64,000 bases of DNA, taken from NCBI GenBank assembly GCA_047967505.1, contig CM106541.1, one strand, 5' to 3'. The first letter of the stretch is position 1. The number at the start of each line of letters is the position of its first letter. A program made the position numbers and the translations under genes. The notes below the pieces were generated by a model, which saw only the letters and a list, made by a program, of their open reading frames with translations, was not told the DNA's origin and did no database searches. Below, in pieces: positions 46,317-56,485 of this stretch. This stretch comes from Dipteris shenzhenensis (lineage: Eukaryota > Polypodiophyta > Polypodiopsida > Gleicheniales).

Positions 46317-47875
46317 TATGGTATCAGAGCCATGTTCCTAGCCCTACTCTCTCTTTCCCTTTCCCTTCCAAGAGGTTGAGGTGAGGGAGGCCAATGAAGC
46401 TACTCTAACTCCTCCTCCTTGGAAGGCTGCCCTCTTCTCTCCTTCCTTGATCTCTCTTCTCCACGCCATGATCTGCCACCTCTCTTCTCCTTCCTTCAGC
46501 GACATCTTTCTGTGACCAACGGACGATATGACGCTTCTATGAAGCAGAATCACGGCTTGTGTCTTCAGCAAAGTTATAGAGGACCTTAAGTACTACAAAT
46601 TTAGTTTTTACATCATTGCAATCCGAGTTTTCTGTGAAAAGTTACAGCCCTTGCAAGAAGTGACGAAATTTGCTTCTGTGCGCGAATTTTGTTCTGAAGC
46701 TCAATGATTTGACAGCCCAGGCACGATGCAACCAGCTCAACGTGCAGCTATCCATCCTCTTCATCGTTGACCTCAACTCCATCCCGCCATTTGCTCCTTC
46801 TGCCCGACATTCTCTTGGAGCTGATGTCCGCAAGTTCGTGCCCGTCATTCTCTTGGAGCTGCTGTCCACGCTGCCTCTATCTTCTCTGCCCGTCACTTGA
46901 TGTGAGCTCTTGACATTACATTGCGGTGACTCCTTCACGTGACTACTCCAAACTTCGGTGAAGACTTCCCGAGCTAAATGTGAGTTCTCCGATACTACTC
47001 CGACACACTCCACTACAGTGATCTCTCTGATTAGTGTATTACATCAAGCTTGATGTAGACCACTCTACATCAACAAGTGACTTCTTCAACATTGCTTATT
47101 CGATCGGTGCCTAAGGTACTTCGCATTGATTGACTTTCCGATTGGTCGTGGTACCTGAGGCTTCTACTTCGACATTGGTGACTCTCCTTCTTGCATTTTG
47201 AGAGTCATCATGTAATTGCTCCATGTAGCTACCCATGGACTTCACCGACACATATTTTGGGGCATTCCTGCCTAGCGCTTCATTAACATCGTCATCGACT
47301 CGCAGGGATGTGCACACATGTGCATTGCTACTTGGAGGACATCTCTTTCACAAAGAGATATTTTTATTTATTACTACACACTGAATGTATTCTGCCCTGG
47401 GTAGTCCCCCTAAAATGATATGTATTGAGTGTTTGGTTTTCATTGAGTCTAAAGGTCCTCTGCCTTGGATAGTCCTCCTAAAAAGATGTATTGGTTTTCC
47501 TATTTTTTTGGTGTGTGGCTTCCTAACATGTCCTGTTATGAAGCCAAGGGGGGATGTACTGTGGGAGCCATATGTATTGGCTTTGATAGGTCTATTTGTT
47601 TATCAGACCTGGCTTGAGAGTTCCAGGATGTTGGTGCATTGGTCTCCTAGACCTCTGAGTTGGTCATGCATCCATGCATGATGAGCCTCTAAGCCATGCT
47701 AGATGAGATTTCTATGTTATGCTCACTAGCCTCTGAGCCATGCTCACTTGCCTTTGAGATTGTGTGGGAACCATGTCTAGTTCTAGACCGACATGCACAG
47801 TTCTCATGACCGTCATTGTCATGTTCTCTTCTTAGTTCCATTCCAGTAGTCTCTCACCTTGTCTTCATGGAGGGG
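46317..47875 (+). mobile_element. Internal region of the non-autonomous LTR element
   Basis: Starts with the PBS TATGGTATCAGAGCC and ends with a polypurine tract CATGGAGGGG. The 1.56 kb between holds no gag, protease, RT or integrase motif. Open frames are short (46670-46900 is the best, no recognised domain). Near 47690-47770 the words CCTCTAAGCCATGCT and CCTCTGAGCCATGCTCACT repeat. Its mobility must depend on enzymes of another element. Confidence 0.82.
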
Positions 47876-48200
47876 TGTGGGAATATGAAGCCAAAGTGAG
47901 TCAAAAATGAGTGTACTAGGTGTCTACGGGGTGTTTTATAGTCTAGTGAGTCCTAGACATGCCACATGTCATATTGGGAGTTATCCCATATACACTACAT
48001 CTTTCTAGAGTCTAGTGTCACACTATATAGTGTTGTACTTGTCTTGAGTCTTTTGATATCAGTCAACACCAAGCTATCTACATGTGAGTATTTTGGTTAT
48101 CATTGCCTAGCACTTGTTTTTTCATTTTCCTTTCCATTTTGCTTTTCATTATGCTTTCCACATTTCCATTCCGTTCCTAGCTAGCTACTAGATCTCTTCA
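47876..48200 (+). repeat. 3' LTR of the non-autonomous LTR retrotransposon
   Basis: 325 bp, TGTGGGAATATGAAGCC to AGATCTCTTCA, same length as the 5' LTR with a handful of differences (for example TCTACGGGG against TCTAGGGGG, and ATATTGGGAG against ATATTAGGAG). Low divergence implies a fairly young insertion. Confidence 0.9.
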
Positions 48201-49440
48201 ATATCTCTGAAGAATGGACTCTTCGTAGTTCGGTTCGTCAGGACTGTCCCCTTAGTGCCTTACTGTATGCTATTGTTACTCATCCTATGCTGCAACACAT
48301 TGATCATCTAGTGGCTACAGATTCTCTCCATGGTTTGGAACTGGATGAAAATCGCAGCATGGTTGCTCAAGCCTATGCTAATGATTCTTTCTTTACTCCA
48401 AGGAATACTCCGCCTAATCTTTCTGCTTTGATGCAAGCCCTTTCAATTTATGGTTTGGCACTTGGCCTTCATGTTAACTTTCAAAAGTCTAAGCTGCTCC
48501 CATTGCATCTTAAAGACTAGCACACTCTCTTATGGCCAAGGGTCACTCAGTTAGTTTGACACCGTGGTTATCCTTTGGGCTGAGGACTTACTCGTCAACA
48601 GCAAATTGATTGGGTTCTAATCAAGCTCCGGAAAAATCTTGGATATTGGAAACTGGCAACTTGGCCTTTACATGTTTGCCTTCGAATAGTGCAGCCCATA
48701 CTAGTGGCGTACATTCAATTTTATTTGCCTTTGATCATGTTCACCAAGGCAGATCTTGATTCCTTTATGTCTGTCATTATGGAAATCTTTTGGCGTTCCA
48801 AACATGGCAGAAAAAGTCTCAAACTGCTTTCGGTGCATCGAATTTGTTCCCCTAAAATGCATGGAGGTTTGAATATCACTAATATCTAGGTGCACATCCT
48901 TGCTCACAAGGGAAAAATGTTGCTGCAATTTCTAAAAGGTGATCAACCCTGGGCTCTCATGATTCAATCTCTAGTCACACATATCAGTACTCCTGCTTTT
49001 GGTCATTGGCAACCCACTCAGTGGGATTTCTTGTTTGGGTGTATTCATGGCACTTTGCATGCCTGCCCTATGGTCTCCAACTTGCTTCTTGACTGAAAGC
49101 ATATTCTGTCTCACCTGGAATGGCATGGTCGACAGTTTCTGATGGGTAATTCTTTGCGGGCTGAAAGCATTCACTGGTCCAAAGTTTTTCAGCCTCCGCT
49201 TGCTTTACAGGAACCTCGCCGTTCTTACTTTATTTCTTTTAAAGTGATCAATACTGTTGCTGATGTTATTCATGATGATGGCTCTATGCTTCCCTTTTCT
49301 CTAGCAGCCAAACAGTATGGTTTGGGTTCTCATTATCGTACTTTGTGGTAGCAAATCACTTGTATGCTTTCCCCTTTGGTTCTGATTCCCCCTTTGGAAC
49401 TCCAGGATCAATTAGAGGATTGGACATTGACTTCTCATTA
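48201..49440 (+). pseudogene. LINE-A copy 3, ORF2 right piece
   Basis: Resumes EEWTLRSSVRQDCPLSALLY. The active site reads AQAYANDSFF, so the second Asp of YADD is Asn. Stops at 48518, 48557, 48581, 48887, 49094 and 49349 follow. The C-terminal blocks ILVAYIQFYLPLIMFTKADL and SPKMHGGLNITN are kept, and DQLEDWTLTS ends at about 49436, where LINE-T sequence takes over. The zf-RVT part, 3'UTR and poly(A) are missing. Confidence 0.86.
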
Positions 49441-49556
49441 TAGAGTGTGCTCTGGTCGCTCTCCGTGTCAGGAGTGGTCTCTACAGAGAGAGAGAGAGAG
49501 AAAGATTTATTTACCGTCTTCGAGAGGCCTCGCCGTCTTATGAGACAGAGCACAAT
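49441..49556 (-). repeat. Inverted LINE-T 3' tail
   Basis: The complement of 49486-49556 reads GTCTCATAAGACGGCG..GAGGCCTCTCGAAGACGGTAAATAAATC(TTTC)(TC)n, the LINE-T hairpin and tail in minus orientation. The 40 bases to its left have no assignment. Confidence 0.72.
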
Positions 49557-51112
49557 ATCAGAGTACACCAACATAGATTTACTTACCGAGGTGAGCTAGT
49601 AGAGATAGTGTAGTTCTCCACATACTTGGGGGCAATCTTTACAAGGCCAGTTTACAGGATGACACATGCAGCCAAAGCACGACTCACAGGTGGACAGGGA
49701 GCCTTGGCCAAACTAGAGAGGTAGTGCTTTCAAGCTCACTTAGGACCCGCCGATGAAGGGCTGTCTTTTCAACACCCTAGTGAGGCCGATTACCCTGTAC
49801 GCAACACCTTTCTGGGGGAACAACCTCACGGCAACAAAGTGGAGGAGATTTAAGCGGCTACAGTTGATTATGGGTTCCATTATGATTCAAAGTAAGCCCC
49901 TAGTCTCACATCAAATAGTACAGGAAGAATTTTCCATGACACCTCTCCAGATCTATGCCATCTTCCAGACAACGACTTACCTCCACTCTCACATGCACTG
50001 AGGATTGCTATTGGTCAGATGCTGGTCTCGTCTTGGGAATCGAGGTAGGGAGAGTTACACGCGTACCTAGAGAGTAGCAGATCTGTAGATTATGCACATT
50101 GGAGATGATTCGGAGTAAGCCCCTAGTCTCACATCAGATAGTACAAGAAGAATTTGCCATGACACCTCTCTAGGTCAATGCCATCTTCCAAACAGCAACT
50201 TACCTCCACTCTCACATGCACTGAGGATTGCTATTGGTCAGATGCAGGTCTCGTCTTGGGAATCGAGGTAGGGAGAGTTGTAGGCATACCTAGAGAGCAG
50301 CAGATCTGCAGATTATGCACATTGGAGACAGTTGAGACCGAGCAGCATTTCCAATGTGTCTGCCCAACCTATTATGAGATCCGAGGCACATATCACTTCC
50401 TCTTTCAAGAGGAGCATGGCGTTGGACCAATGTGTCGCCGCATCTCGATTCAAGTCCAATACAGACCTGATCATGGAAGTGGATCGGTTGGGAGAGAGAG
50501 AGAGAGTACTATGACAAATCAGACATCAGCATGCATTGACAACACCACAGGATGTTGAGGCAGATAGCGACATGTCACGGAATTTTATGCATTCGAGTTA
50601 GCTCTAGGCCAAAGAGGGATGGAAGATGAGGAGGTAGCAGACATGCAAGCAGCATGGATCAGCAGAGAGGGGCGACATAGTACGGCCAAGTGGGGGAGCA
50701 AAGTCCACGCATGACATGGAGAGCAACCAGAGCACGCACAATCGACGTCCGTCGACCCATCTCTACCCTCCTTAGAGGAGACCACCGGAGACAAGGTGTC
50801 ACTCTTGATATTGCTCTTCGGATATAGAGGTCAAGGAGACCACGCCCTCTGCCACAGTGGGAGGCATCCCAACAGACACAGATCGCGGATATCTTTGTAG
50901 CCCACCAAGGAGCTACCACAGTGTTGGGTTTCGGCTACTGAGCTTTGTTTCTGAGACTTTTAGCTGTATAGCTTAGCTTAGCATAGCACGCAGCAAGGGC
51001 CCTAACGCGCCCTTTACTTCAGCCCTTTGTGGCTTGTATGAGTTTTTTTCCCATTTGTTCTCCCATAGGCCCACCTCTCGAGGAAGTTAATATATCTTTC
51101 TTTCTTTCTTTT
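49557..51112 (+). mobile_element. LINE-T copy I (C-terminal half, decayed)
   Basis: Frames give RFTYRGELVEIV, STYLGAIFTRPV, then a region with many stops. Next come RLCTLETVETEQHFQCVCPTYYEIRGTYHFLF (zinc part, 50310-50400) and a 3'UTR with GGAGACCACGCCC and GGCTTGTATGAG, hairpin TCTCCCATAGGCCC..CTCGAGGAAGTTAATATAT and (TTTC)n at 51092-51112. It contains a 223-bp tandem duplication. Confidence 0.8.
49885..50330 (+). repeat. Tandem duplication inside LINE-T copy I, 223-bp period
   Basis: AGTAAGCCCCTAGTCTCACATC at 49891 recurs at 50114, and ATGCACTGAGGATTGCTATTGG recurs later in each unit; the copies differ at about one position in ten or fewer. The unit covers the C-terminal DAxFQTxTYLHSHMH segment. 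Confidence 0.88.
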
Positions 51113-51702
51113 TCTGCTCCTTTCAGAATAGCTTGGATGCCCGTGATCCCTTGGTTTCACGAGATGAGATCAACCATATTATACGATTGGACCTATTCTA
51201 GCTCTATGCATCACGGACTTGGGGAGGTGAACCAGGAGTTTCCCACCAAGACCCGGTTCTACTGTGACCACTTCTTGACAGTGTCGGAGTCATCAAACCC
51301 CAGTATCTGAAGGATAGGCGAGCCTCACACATCCTCGGGGTTGCCATTGGACAGATGCGGGTCTCATCCCATTAGTTGAGGATCGAGGTAGGGAGAGCTA
51401 AAGGTACACCTAGAGAAACAGCGGATTCACAAACTATGCACTTTGGGAGTAAGAGAACAGAGGAGCATTTCCTATGTACTTGTCCAGTTTACTATGAGAT
51501 CCGAGCACTGTATCACTGTCTCTTTCAAGAGGACACAATTTTGGCCCTCTTTCCTGGCTTTCCGGCTGATTCACTTCAATACCAAGTCTCCGTTGGCCTC
51601 TATCTGACGGAGATGCGACAACATGGAGAGACCCTATTACGTTACATCAAAGAGCAGGAAGGGACAATACTGCAGGAGCCAATGGTAGATCGACCTCAAT
51701 GA
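51113..51702 (+). pseudogene. LINE-T copy J, ORF2 C-terminal fragment
   Basis: SLDARDPLVSRDEINHIIRL, VAIGQMRVSSH, LRIEVGRAKGTPRE, then EEHFLCTCPVYYEIRALYHC in an open frame ending at 51702. It starts directly behind the (TTTC)n of copy I. Stops and shifts occur in the first 270 bp. The 3'UTR and tail are not found next to it. Confidence 0.76.
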
Positions 51703-51734
51703 CACGTCAACAAATTTCTACGTGTTCGAGTCTA

Positions 51735-53345
51735 AACCCTGGATAGGGGGAGTAGAGGAGGAGGACATAGATGATATGTGGGTAGCATGGATCTGAGACT
51801 ACAGGAGGAGGGATACATCCAGAGACGCAGGAGCCACACACCATGCAACGACGGACCAGAGCACGTACCAAGGTTGACTATCAAATCTCTCTCCCTGCAA
51901 AACACCTCTGGTGTCTCCAAATGCCTCTGCAACCCCTCTCTTGAAGATGATATAAGGACTATGTCATCCGCATATAGCAATATCTGTATCATCAAGTCGG
52001 CTAGTAGAGATCCTTCACCTCCTAGGCAGTCAATAAAGGATGTGATCTCGTCAATGTAGAGCCCAAAGAGGGTCAGTGCAAGAGGACATCCCTACTTAAC
52101 TTCGATGGTGCTCTCAACCCAGTCTGATAAACCCCAAGGCCCCAAACTCTCCTTCTGACGGAATCAAATCAAAATCTCTAGAATCTGCATCTCCTAAAGC
52201 CTCCTGATCATACAGAAGCGTGGGACGGTGTCGAAGGCCTTTTAGAAGTCTACAAAGCAAGGGTAGACGTTGTGGCGCCTCAATTTCGCCTCCTCGATGA
52301 TGGCTCTCAAAGTGAAGATGTGGTCAAGGATGGAGCGCATCGTCGAAAACTTGCATGTCCTAGAGCCCCGCTGCCCATGTGCCTCTCTGCGACTGTTGAT
52401 TTCAAATCTAAATCCAAAGACTTCTCAGTTTTTAACTAATGTTGCTCAAGCCGTTTTTTTCTAAGATGAAATTAGTAGCTAGTTACGCAACTGGGGCTGA
52501 GCTGATATACTCCCCCAAAGACTCTCACTCTCTATCTTATCTTGATGTTTTTGGTGTGTGTTTTTTTTTGTCCCATAGACCCACGAGGTCTCCTGTGGAT
52601 GTTAATATTTCTTTCTTTCTTTCTCCAGTACCTACCCATAGATCTTGGCCAGGGTGTGGCCAATAATAAGGAGGTGGTAATTCCCACTGTCCATGGGGCC
52701 TCCTGCTTTGTGTATGGGCACAACGGTGGTAGTGCTAGTAGATGGAAAGCCATGGCATACAACGTGGTTAAACATCTCCAGTAAAATCAAAGCTAGGACC
52801 TCCTGCCCATGTGCGAAATACTCAGTCCATAGTCCCTCATGATCCTAAGCTCTCTGATTATGGAGCCGGCGGAGCGCACCCCGTACATACTGTGTAGTCA
52901 ACAAACGACATGTTGTGGACCTGGGCATTGATGACATGTCAGGTGGTGTCTGCATTGGGGCATCATCAAGTGAACTCACATAAGTGTGCCAAACCCCTTG
53001 ATCCGTGATGAGAATAGGCGGCTTCTCTCAGACAAAGAGCCTCCATCCAATGGTAGGGTCTCCCCCTCGAAAAGATCAGATCACCTCCTCCATCATGTGT
53101 GTGAGGAAAGCTTGCCTCTTACGATGTGTCAGTCATCGCACAATCCGCTATGCCTCATGTGTCGTAAGATGGCCCAAGGCTTGCTCACGTGTAAAGTAAG
53201 ATCTCATCTATCTGCACTCGTCATCATACAAGGGATCCTGAGGCATCGTCCCAACTAGGGCATGTGCTGCAGATCGGGTCGCAGGGAAGGATCTAGCCAC
53301 AAGGTCTGCATCATCTCCAAGTAGGTCCGGGAGCTCAAGTACTAG
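51735..53345 (-). pseudogene. LINE-T copy K, RT region on the minus strand
   Basis: Read from 53345 leftwards: YDDECR, FTREQALGHLTTHEAYRIVR, MSSMPRSTTCRLLTT, DHEGLWTEYFAHGQEVLA, VVPIHKAGGPMDSGNYHLL; then, after an interruption at about 52630-52405, MRSILDHIFTLRAIIEEAK, KAFDTVPR, GCPLALTLFGLYIDE, ILLYADDIVLISSSREGLQ. The order is that of ORF2 linker and RT. Stops and frame changes are frequent. The left end (about 51735) abuts copy J tail to tail. Confidence 0.8.
52405..52630 (+). mobile_element. Short LINE-T 3' end inserted into copy K
   Basis: Plus-strand hairpin TTTGTCCCATAGACCC..GGTCTCCTGTGGATGTTAATA and (TTTC)n at 52608-52626, interrupting the minus-strand RT of copy K. About 150 bp of unassigned 3'UTR-like sequence precede it. 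Confidence 0.7.
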
Positions 53346-53403
53346 ATGACTGACGTAGACTAGAGCAATAGCATAGTAAAAGTGGACCTGGACATCGGTG
53401 GAT

Positions 53404-53419
53404 GGGGGGGGGGGGGGGG
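53404..53419. repeat. Poly-G run (16 G)
   Basis: Uninterrupted G16 at the boundary between LINE-T copy K and the palindrome region. It could form a G-quadruplex; an assembly artefact is possible. Confidence 0.85.
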
Positions 53420-53463
53420 CTCTCCCTATGTGTTGGCCATAGTCGCAATGAAACGCGTTTCAG

Positions 53464-53516
53464 TGAATTTGAAACGTTTCGAAACGTGCAGCACGTTTCG
53501 AAACGTTTCAAATTCA
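53464..53516. repeat. Perfect inverted repeat, 25-bp arms, 3-base loop
   Basis: Arms 53464-53488 and 53492-53516 are exact complements around the loop CAG. The arms contain GAAACGTTTCGAAACG, itself built of palindromes. A further palindrome, GAAACGCGTTTC, lies just left (53448-53459). GAAACATTTC-like words recur at about 54124-54150. Confidence 0.93.
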
Positions 53517-53529
53517 ATGAAGCTGCACG

Positions 53530-53760
53530 TTGGGGAGGGATAGAGCAGCAGCAACAGAGGCACACGAGGAGAGGGATAGAGCAACAGCAACAGAGGCATA
53601 GGAGAGGGAGAAGCAGAGGGACAGAGCAACTCCAACAGAGGCACAAGAGAGGGAAAGGGGGGAGAGAGAGAGAGAGAGGAGCTACAGCAAGAAGGCCAGA
53701 GCAGGAGGGAGCAGAGAAAGAGGGGGGAGAGGAAAAATGCGTGGGATTTGGTTCAAATCT
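53530..53760 (+). repeat. Purine-rich imperfect tandem repeats
   Basis: Three units of about 45 bp share GGGATAGAGCARCAGCAACAGAGGCA, with GAGAGGG spacers, followed by (GA)n. A 125-codon Gln/Arg-rich frame (53402-53779) spans it but looks like repeat translation. Confidence 0.75.
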
Positions 53761-54545
53761 GAGTGATTTGGCAGGCTAGACCAAAGCAGTGGGGGGTAGA
53801 GGTCCTAGAAAGAGGGAGGGGAAAAGAAAAATTCGCCACAAGGGCCCTACCATCCCATTAAAGGAAGTTTTGGGCTCATGTGGGGGAGGTGCACCTGGTA
53901 GGAGGGTCAAACATGGGTTAAGAGGGGGGGGGATGGTTTGGGTGGTCCCTAGTGTAAGGGGAGCAACCAATAGGGGCTCTCTGCAGGCTTGCCCACCCTC
54001 CACCTCAACATACCATTGCCCACTCTCATTGGTACACCTCAAATCACTCTCTAATCCCTTGAAATGAGGAAACACTAATTGGAGGCCCTTTTGAGACCCC
54101 ATTCTCCCCTAATAAAGGTCTATCGAAACATTTCATGTTCAATGAAACATGGCTAGGGTACTGTAGGTTTAGATTGAAAATTGTACTTTTTGACTATAGA
54201 GGCGAAATCTCCCATACGGCGGCGTGCATGTGCAGGTGACAGCCCTGCTCTTCGATTACCTACAAATCCAAGCCCACTAGCCTCGACTAGGCCATCCCTT
54301 GCGCACAACAACCAGCCATGCAGGGTCTTCATGCTTTTTGACCACACCTGTGCCGCTAGCTATCTCCAAGCATCGGCAGATTGCAAGGCTCAAGCGCCCT
54401 ACGCAATACGTTCAAGCTAGCAAGCAAGTACCACGAGCAGCAATCGATTGCATGCATAGCTACTCCTGCGCCAATTGAACGACGAACACGAGCACAAGTG
54501 CATCGTGGATGCAGGTTTGTTAGCGCATGACAATACTAGCCCATT

Positions 54546-55616
54546 TTGTTCGTGGATTCACTAGCCCCTTTTGTTCGTATACAACTCGCTAGCCTTTTGT
54601 TCGTTTTTTCTATCGTGCATCGTTCAACAATGTTCAACGTTGGCAAAATTGGAGAAGGGCTCGAGGACGCTCCCCTCATAAGTGCAGAAGAACATCCAGA
54701 TCTCGAAGTAAGGATTTCAAGGAAGGAGGTGAGTCTATCAAGTTCAATACTTTTAATGGAAAGTATGACGCCACTAAGAAAGCTTTGCAGTTTATCCGTC
54801 AGTTTGACATAGCCTTCAAAACAGGGCACTATCGCGAGAAGTCCAAGTTAAAGATTGTGAGTCTTCATCTGACAAATAGTGCCAGTGCTTGGTGGGGAGC
54901 TCTTCTTGTTGCGGAAGAATCTCCAAAGACTTGAAAGAATTCAAGAAGTTGTTCTATGAACACTTCTTGCCTAAGAATTTCTATGACGACCTTCATACAG
55001 CATGGGGAAAGTGTGTGCATGGCAGCCACTAACACCATCGACACATATAATCAAAAGTTTTGGACAGCCTATCTTCAAATCACGCCCTTCAAAGAAATTT
55101 GAGAAAAGACAAAGCTTTGGAAGTATCGAGCGGGATTGCTTCCCAACATACGGACACAAGTAAGCATTGATCCAAAGAAGACGAAGCTCCGAGATTTGAT
55201 GCATTCAGCTTCAGTGGTTGAATTGCTAAGGGAAGATCTTCCTCAGACTATGGCTGAAAAAGCAAAAGGGTGTGAGGGTTGTACCACCAACTCAAGATTC
55301 AAAAATATTTCAGCCTCAGAAGCTGAGGGGTCCATTCAAGCCCTTCAAAGGAAAGTCAAAGTTTACTCCAGAGCAGATTACGACCTTCCGAAAGGAAGGT
55401 AAGTGTTTCGGTTGTGGAACACCAGGGCATGTGGCTGCCCAGTGCCCCCACAGGACTGCGGGTCCAAGGGAGCAGAAAAAGCCAAAAGAACCACCAAAGC
55501 CCGTGGCGGGAGGAATCCCAGATATGCTGGCAAGAACCACAGAACCAGAAAACAGAGAGCTTTGCCTTGCATGGGGTAAAGTAAGAGATCGGAATGCCTT
55601 GATTCTTTTGATCTAG
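54546..55616 (+). pseudogene. Ty3 chromovirus gag with zinc knuckle
   Basis: The likely start is the ATG at 54630 (MFNVGKIGEG); the frame is open from 54546. A frameshift near 54730 leads to IKFNTFNGKYDATKKALQFI and KSKLKIVSLHLTNSASAWW. Further shifts precede TYNQKFWTAYLQ, YRAGLLPNIRTQVSIDP and finally KCFGCGTPGHVAAQCPHR (CCHC knuckle, near 55410). Gag is therefore intact in domain order but broken at several places. Confidence 0.85.
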
Positions 55617-55909
55617 GAGCTACCAATAATTTCATCTCAGAAGATCTAGCTTTGAGGCTAGGAATTAAAACAGAAGAATTGGGATTATCTTTGGATGTAG
55701 AGGATGTCTTAAAAGGGGATCCAGTCAAAGTTACACCTTTGATTGGAAAACTTAGGATTCATGTACAGGATTATGTGGACCATGAGGACTTTTATGTTTC
55801 ACCTCTCAAGCATTATGATGCAATTTTGGGTATGCCATGGTTCCATAGAAAGGAAGTGGTTCTTGATTTTAAAGCAAGAACTCTCAGTTTTGAGCATCGG
55901 AAAAAGTAA
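55600..55909 (+). pseudogene. Ty3 protease domain
   Basis: FDLGATNNFISEDLALRLG (the D-x-G-A active-site motif of Ty3 proteases) is followed by HYDAILGMPWFHRKEVVLDF. It ends with TAA at 55907-55909. It is open through the domain but separated from gag and RT by stops. Confidence 0.83.
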
Positions 55910-55918
55910 CACAAAATC

Positions 55919-56485
55919 TTGGCGGAAGGAAAAGGCAAGACCATTCCAGTTGTATCAAATATTTCCATTGCCAAGTCAATAAAATCTGCAATTTCTGCGT
56001 ACATGGTTTTTGTTAAAGAAAAAGAGGGTGAACCCCAAGTGGAAATAAGTCCATTGGAAAAAGAAAAATTTCAGTTTTTAGAATCTTTCAAAGATTGCTT
56101 TTCAGATTCTTTACCAGGAGAGCTTCCACCGGCTACTTTCAATCGAATGATGGACAGAATTTTCAGATCCCACAGGCACTTTACACGTACTGTCTTTGAT
56201 GACATTTTGGTCTTTTTTAAGACAGAAGAAGAGCACAAAGAGCACTTGGCTACTGTGTTTCAAGAACTCAAAAATCATAAGCTTTTTATAAATGCCAAAA
56301 AGAGTGAATTCTTTCTTGACGAGATTCATTATCTTGGACACATTATTTCCAAGGAAGGGATTCGAATGGATCCAGCTAAAATAAGAGCTATACAAGAATG
56401 GCCAGAGATCACCTCGGTACATGAAGTACGCCGTTTTCTTGGACTTTGTTCTTATCACAGACACTTACATCAGACACTTTGCTGA
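55919..56485 (+). pseudogene. Ty3 RT with large internal deletion
   Basis: The frame joins LPGELPP (just before RT) directly to FNRMMDRIFRSH and TVFDDILVFFKTEEEHKEHL (F-D-D active site) at about 56130. The fingers and first palm motifs, about 130 residues, are missing. SEFFLDEIHYLGHIISKEG and VRRFLGLCSYHRHL follow. The deletion keeps the frame open but removes the first catalytic Asp. Confidence 0.85.

Noticed and set aside
51113-52400. Copy J plus copy K as a single twin-primed LINE
   Set aside because: The minus-strand part extends upstream to 53345 through the whole linker, and no 3' tail follows in the required place; two elements fit better.
53402-53779. 125-codon Gln/Arg-rich frame
   Set aside because: Spans poly-G, palindrome and purine repeats; looks like translated repeat.
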